Position numbers and translations under genes: made by a program | The notes under the pieces: generated by a model | Told to the model about the DNA's origin: nothing | Databases searched by the model: none | The model's input: only the letters and a program-made list of their open reading frames with translations | Assembly (NCBI GenBank): GCA_024138025.1 | Contig: JAMXBD010002763.1 | Span: forward strand, 101,430 to 165,429 | Length of the DNA: 64,000 nt | Direction: 5' to 3' | Origin: Combretum micranthum | Taxonomy: Eukaryota > Streptophyta > Magnoliopsida > Myrtales > Combretaceae | Shown here: piece by piece, positions 59,258 through 64,000 of the stretch | How the letters are laid out: every line of letters starts with the position of its first letter | Position numbering within the stretch: the first letter of the stretch is position 1

Positions 59258-59355
59258 GATGCCATATCAATACTTTTTCTAAAAGGATGAGTCGCTCAAA
59301 CAATCCACTTAGTCGAAATAATCATCGGGATATGGGTATTTTTCCTTGGAATCAC
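59258..59355 (-). other. Exon-like block of C2
   Basis: Minus-strand frame GDSKEKYPYPDDYFD then TAA (59309-59311), followed by GTGAGT (complement of 59252-59257). The expected acceptor AG just before it is not intact, so the 5' border is approximate. Confidence 0.6.
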
Positions 59356-61002
59356 CCAATCAAGAAAAATTCCTAAAATGAGGATTTCTTGGTAACTTTC
59401 TTGAGTTTTGACAAAACTATCATAAGAACGTCAAAGTTTGCATAAAAGATGATTCCAAATTAAAATGGTCATAACTTGATCGTTTTAACTCGAAATTGCG
59501 CATATAATATACCGATTCCTATTTATTTGAAAAGATCTATCTATTTCTAAAACTATTTTCATCAAACTAAATCATTTAGGCCCTTAAACAATGGTGATCA
59601 TATTCACCACGAATTTTCCCTTCCCAAAAGTAATTTGTTTCAAACATTAATTCATCCAAAATTGCTTTGATAAATACTTAGTTATCTATATAGTTGAAAA
59701 ATTCCTTTTCCATAGATAGATAGCTCATATTTTATCCATGCTCAAGTGTTTGTTGTCCATTAAAATTTCTTAAGTAAAACAATGTTAATTAAAAGTTTAG
59801 AAAACTACAGTTTAGAAGAAATCCATTTTTTGTAACTTCTTAAAATGAATATTTTGATTCTTTTTCAAAGAATTATTTCATGTTTATCTTACTATTATTC
59901 TTAAATGACTTTTGATAAAAATAAATTTCTTCTTTTCGAAATTTTTTAATATTAGTGTCACTTTTCCTATTTGTTCTCTATACAAATTTTCTTTGACCAT
60001 TTATTTGGAAAGATCTTAATTTGAAAACTCTCATTCCTTTTTCATGGGGTTTCCTTTATATTATGTTATTATAAAAATCATTTTAGTATCAAAATCATCT
60101 TCTTTTTGGAAAACAATGTACTATATAAATGATTAAAAAGCTTTTCAAACAAGAATAGCTTTTAAAATTATAGTGAGTTCTTCCTAGAGTTTGGAAAAGA
60201 ACAAATTTACTTTTGTTAAACCTGCATTTCATATAAAACTATTCTTAGGTGATAAAATCTCCTTTTTGTCAAAATATTATTGGAGCTTTAAAGATTTGGA
60301 CAACAATCTTTATGGGCATGATTATGAGAAATAATAACAAGCAAAAATAACATAAATAATAAATAAAATAAAGTATTGGGAGTCTTAGCTTCTTCAAGGC
60401 TCTTGGGACTACGAAATACACTAGTCCCAAAAGAAGGAAAATAAAAGAAAGAAAATTGTTTTAACTTGATGATGACAGGTCTAAGACTAGAGACTAGTCT
60501 TATAACATCATGAAATAAGTAAATTGCAAGGAAAGAAATAAATAAATTACTTTGCATGAAAGTAAATAAATTGCAAGTGAGCTTATATGCTCTAAAGAAT
60601 ATATATATATATATATATGTAGATACATAATTATACTTAGTTAGATATAATAACAATAATAATATGAACAAGGTAAAGTAACAATATAAATAGATATTCT
60701 TGAACAAGAACAATACATGAACATAGTGTAGCTTCCATAACATGTAGTCTTTAGAAACTCACACCATGGTCATGTAAAGTTACATGACATGAGAAGAAGA
60801 ATTTGGTAAAGAAAATTTTACCTAAAGAGAGTTTTGAGATATTATGTGTGAATGGGTTTTATGTATGTAGAAGGTGGTTTGAGAGTGTTTTTGAGAGAGT
60901 TTTGAGAGTGTATATAGAGAGTGTTGAGAGGAAAAATTTAAAGAGATTTGGTAAAGAATTTGTGGAAAGTAATTGTGTGAAAGAAGTGAAAGAGAAGGGG
61001 GG

Positions 61003-61010
61003 TATTTACA
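61003..61010 (-). promoter_or_regulatory. TATA-like box of C2 (TGTAAATA)
   Basis: It occupies the position of TATAAATA in H, F and C3 with one substitution. Confidence 0.5.
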
Positions 61011-61697
61011 GGATTTGAGGAGTGAATTTTGTGCAATTTAAATAAAGAAAAATTGAAACAAAATTGAGGGAGAGAGAGAAAGGGGGCCGCCGGCCACTGT
61101 TAGAGAGAGGGGAGAGAGAGTTTTAATTTTATATTTTTGTTGATTAAATGTAATAATAAGTAAAGTAGATGTGAAATAAAGTTATGGGAAATATAAAAAG
61201 TAAAGATAATAGGTGTATGATGTTGTAAGAGTAGGTGTTAGAAATAATATAGATAAATGAATAGTGTAATGTAAAATAGATATGACTAATAAAGTACTAG
61301 TAGTAAGAAAATACGGGTATAATTGCGATATCTATTATTTTTACTTATCGAAAAATTATAAAACTAATATTTTTGAAAGCCTTATATTTTTACGAGTCTA
61401 ACGGTATATTTGGAATATTTTTACTATTCCAAGCTCCGAATCACGTTTTTCAAGAATTGTATCCATTCGGGTTCAAAACGATTTGCGGTTTTACTAATAT
61501 GATCTTTTTAAGCTTTCTTATGTTATTACGAACTATTCTACATATTAATCTCTTACTTACTTTCTTAGGGTTGCGAACACGGGGTTGCCGGACTTAAACT
61601 GTTTCGTCTAACTAGGGTTTTATTGACTTTAGGGTTTGTGGTTGACCTTTCGATTAGGGTTTAAGCTAAACCGATCACAAAACTTTAGGGGTTTACA

Positions 61698-61702
61698 CTA
61701 AG
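61698..61702. repeat. Right TSD of C2 (CTAAG)
   Basis: It matches 58181-58185; F continues from 61703. Confidence 0.96.
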
Positions 61703-62198
61703 ACTAGAGACTACTCTTAAAACAAAATGAAATAAATAAATAAATAAATTGCATAACTTGGAAGTAAATAAATAACAAATGAGCTTCTATACTTTAAAGG
61801 TTATATATAAGTATATAATTATATTTAGTTAAATATATATATATAAGAAGTTAACATAATATCAACAATAATATGAGCAAAGTAAAATCACAACATAAAA
61901 ATATATAAATACATATTCATAAACAAGAACAACACACGAACATAGTGTAGCTTCTATAATATTAAGTTTAGGAAACTCACACCATGGTCATGTAAAGTTA
62001 CATAACATGGTAAGAGAGATTTGAGAGAATTTCTTACTTAAAGTAAGAATGGTAGTAGTGTTTGTATGAGTAGAAAACAGTTTTGAGAATAAATTTTAGG
62101 AGAGTTTTGGGAGAGCATTTGAAAGAAAATTTAGAGAGAATTTTGGAGAGTAATTTTGTGGATAGTAGATGTATGAATGAAGAGAACGAGGAGGGGGA

Positions 62199-62206
62199 TA
62201 TTTATA
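62199..62206 (-). promoter_or_regulatory. TATA box of F (TATAAATA)
   Basis: Minus strand, followed by a leader ending in a TTTAAGTAAG donor-like site near 62040. Confidence 0.7.
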
Positions 62207-62924
62207 CGAAAATGAGAAGTGAATTTTGAATGTTTCAAATAAAAAAATTGAAAAAAAATAAGAAAGAGGGTAAGGGGGAGGGGCGTGGCCATTAGAGGAA
62301 GAGAGGGAGAGATGATATATTTTTTTTTTTTTTTGTATTTTTGTGTATCAAAAGTAATAATATGTAAGGTAAATGTGATATAAAGTTATGAGAAAGATAA
62401 AAAATGTAAAGATAATAGGTGTATAGAGTGTAAGAGTATGTGTTAGAAAAAGTAGAGATATATGAATAGTGTAGAATAGTAATGGATAGTGTAATGTAAA
62501 ATAGATGTGACTAGTAACATACCGGTAGTAAGAAAATACGTATATAATTATGATATCTATTATTTTTAGTTATCGAAAAACTATGAAACTAATATTTTTT
62601 AAATCATTGTATTAAATCGGTCTTAACGGTGTTATTGGAATATTTTTTACTATTCTGAGCTTCGAAACATGCTTCTCGAGAACTGTTCCTGTTTGAGTCC
62701 GAAGGACACTCGAAATTCGCGAATATGATATTTTTACGTTTCCTTATATTATTATGAACTATTGTCACTAATTATTTGAACTTCATTTTTGGGGCTAAAG
62801 AATACAGGAATGTTGGATCTAAACTCTAAGGTTTGTACTAGCCTTTTGTTTACCATTAGAGTTTTCGGTTGACTTTTAATTCTAAGATTAAGCTTAAAAC
62901 TAATTGAAATTTCAAGGGTTTACA

Positions 62925-62929
62925 CAAGT
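62925..62929. repeat. Right TSD of F (CAAGT)
   Basis: It matches 36764-36768. Confidence 0.88.
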
Positions 62930-63096
62930 CCTACATTGTTTAATGTCCTTGTTCGTAGTAGTCTTTTATTTATTTTACTTTGCTTGTCAACCTTATTTGC
63001 TCTCTTTAATTAGAATTTGTATTATTTAGAGGATCTTATCTCACCATCTAACATTTTATCCATTTCTTTAGCCCATTCACAACTTGTGAAAGCATC
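62930..63096 (-). mobile_element. E 5' LTR, outer fragment
   Basis: These 167 bases between the F duplication and C3 continue E's LTR beyond 36768. There is no ORF worth calling; a short open stretch on the minus strand (AFTSCEWAKEMDKMLDGE) ends in a stop, but nothing supports it as a gene. Confidence 0.55.
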
Positions 63097-64000
63097 TGTA
63101 AATCCCCGAAATTTTTGGATCCGAATTATAGTTTAAACCTTAATCGGAAGTCAACCAGAGTTCCAGAGTCAACCAAACCCTAGTTTACCGTAACCGCTTA
63201 AGTCCGGCATTGCCGTTTTCTCAAGCCCTAGAAAACGAAGTTGGGATAATTAGCTCGAATAGTTCGTAATAACCATAGGTTTTATAAAAGTTTCAGTTTC
63301 GCGAAATTCAGATGTCCTTCCAACCCGAACGGACACAGTTCTCGAAAAACATGTCCGGAGGCCCATATAGTAAAAATATTCCGAATATACCGTTAGACTC
63401 GTAAAAATATAAGATTTCCAAAAATATCAATTTCGTAATTTTTCGATAGCTAAAAATATCATATATCGCTTTTATACGCGTATTTTCTCACTACCGGTAT
63501 TAAATTGTCATGTCTACTTTTACATTACACTATTTTCTACTATTCTACACTATTCATCTATCTCTACTTTTTCTTACAACCTATTCTTACAAGCCATACA
63601 CCTATTTCTTACACATTTTCATTTCCAATACAACTTCACATCTTTCATTTCTTACTTTTAATTAACAAAATAACAAAAAAATAAAATTTTCCCCTCTCTT
63701 TCTTCCTAAATAGTGCCGGCCTCACCCCATCATGCATCCATCTATTTTTTTTTCATTTATTTAATTAACACAAATTATCTCCCACATTTTCCTATAAATA
63801 CCCCTTCATACCTTCACTTCTTTCACACTTCTTCTTCTCTAAAGTTACTCTACAAAAATTTCTCTCCAACTTCTCTCAAGAGTTCTTTCAAGAAGTCCTC
63901 TTAGTTTAGCTTCTTTAGGTAAGAAATTTCTCAAGATTTCTCCATGTTCATTTACTTAGTATGAGCTTAGTGTGTTTTCTAAAACCATGAAGGTTAAGAA
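63097..64000 (+). mobile_element. C3: type C LTR, 5' part, runs out of the window
   Basis: It starts TGTAAATCCCCG. TATAAATA is at 63793-63800, preceded by a TGCCGGCC core near 63714 and followed by an AUG-free leader and a TTTAG|GTAAGA donor-like site at 63919-63920. The left flank is GCATC; the partner lies outside the window. Confidence 0.88.
63793..63800 (+). promoter_or_regulatory. TATA box of C3 (TATAAATA)
   Basis: It is followed by CCCC, as in H at 45882-45889. Confidence 0.78.

Larger units (their letters stand above)
58186..61697 (-). mobile_element. C2: type C solo LTR (3512 bp)
   Basis: It starts TGTAAACCCCTAAAG at 61697 (minus) and ends GGGGCATGACA at 58186, with perfect TSD CTAAG (58181-58185, 61698-61702). 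TGTAAATA is at 61003-61010, a GCCGCCGGCC core near 61086, donor-like TTTAG|GTAAAA near 60820, an 8-bp hairpin AAGACTAG-AGA-CTAGTCTT (60484-60502), the palindrome about 59441-59505, and a minisatellite-like repeat near 58815-58950. Confidence 0.96.
36769..62924 (-). mobile_element. F: type C solo LTR, split into three pieces
   Basis: The pieces are 36769-37973, 56818-58185 and 61703-62924, about 3.8 kb together. It ends in GGGGCATGACA (minus) at 36769 and starts TGTAAACCC at 62924, with perfect TSD CAAGT (36764-36768, 62925-62929) although the copies now lie 26 kb apart. H and C2 account for the gaps. TATAAATA is at 62199-62206 (minus), the palindrome at 56897-56955, and a short minisatellite near 37460-37550. 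No internal domain; solo LTR. Confidence 0.9.
21153..63096 (-). mobile_element. Element E: oldest host Tekay/Del-like Ty3/gypsy retrotransposon, 5' half, broken by nested insertions
   Basis: Read on the minus strand, the surviving pieces join in retrotransposon order: 5' LTR (62930-63096, 36545-36768, 31870-33116), a Met-tRNA primer binding site (31850-31861), leader, gag (29789 to about 30330, then about 21650-22131) and protease (about 21271-21303, cut at 21153). Each gap is explained by a later insertion with its own TSD. Reverse transcriptase, RNase H and integrase would lie left of the window, and the LTR outer end to the right. Gag has stops and frameshifts and the protease active site is altered, so the copy is dead. 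Assignment to the Tekay/Del group rests on gene order, primer site and LTR ends; no reverse transcriptase is available to confirm it. Confidence 0.8.

Noticed and set aside
60288..60743. 151-codon minus-strand ORF, the second longest open frame
   Set aside because: Its composition is Leu/Phe/Tyr from AT- and TA-repeat LTR sequence; it lies inside solo LTR C2 and is broken in the related copies H and F.
62930..63096. Short coding-looking tail on the minus strand (AFTSCEWAKEMDKMLDGE-stop region)
   Set aside because: It is only about 25 codons and has no start; by context it is E LTR sequence.

Overview
Plant nuclear DNA made almost entirely of nested LTR retrotransposons. I see no cellular gene, tRNA, rRNA or CRISPR array. 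The evidence for a plant is the long AT-rich LTRs ending in GGGGCGTGACA, primer binding sites complementary to initiator tRNA-Met (TGGTATCAGAGC) and tRNA-Asp (TGGCGCCGTTGCCGGGGA), 5-bp target-site duplications (TSDs), and gag/protease remnants of the Ty3/gypsy type. The species cannot be named from this window.

The whole window can be unpicked by its TSDs. The oldest layer is one Tekay/Del-like Ty3/gypsy element on the minus strand, called E here. It runs from its 5' LTR (pieces 62930-63096, 36545-36768 and 31870-33116) through the primer binding site (31850-31861), a leader with unrecognised coding remnants (about 30700-31830), gag (29789-30330 and 21650-22131) and protease (down to 21153). 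Other elements have landed in every part of it. Left block (1-21152): a type C LTR interrupted E's protease. Into it went a type A solo LTR (169-18657), then a three-LTR tandem of a non-autonomous tRNA-Asp-primed element (2432-17569), then a type B solo LTR (9112-14010). Middle block (22132-29788): a type B LTR split gag, with a type A solo LTR inside it (25855-29241) and a probable hybrid LTR (22132-25543). Right block: a type D solo LTR (33117-36539) and a type C solo LTR F (36769-62924) lie in E's LTR. F contains type C LTR H (37974-56812) and type C solo LTR C2 (58186-61697). H contains type A solo LTR A4 (38323-45325), itself holding type D solo LTR D2 (40314-43829). H also contains a truncated type B element (48010 to about 56220), whose 5' LTR holds a 2.2-kb type G solo LTR (52252-54422). 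A further type C LTR begins at 63097. Two lineages reach five levels of nesting.

Type labels used below: A about 3.4 kb, starts TGTAAACCCCGG. B about 4.9-5.0 kb, starts TGTAAGCCCCGG or similar. C about 3.5-3.8 kb. D about 3.45 kb. E is the old host element. G is 2.2 kb.

The observation most worth following concerns these LTRs as a group. Although diverged, nearly all share one layout: a TATA box, an AUG-poor CT-rich leader ending in a splice-donor-like site, a long AT-rich stretch, a roughly 62-bp imperfect palindrome, an acceptor-like site about 90 nt later, a 60-71 nt exon-like block, a GTGAGT donor, and about 0.62-0.71 kb later another acceptor. The exon-like block has one conserved reading frame ending in an acidic, tyrosine-rich tail and a stop (such as LPPDYYY-stop or YPDDYFD-stop). 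Codons differ mainly at third positions, and all three stop codons are used at the equivalent position. That is the pattern of a selected protein terminus encoded inside an LTR, probably reached by splicing.
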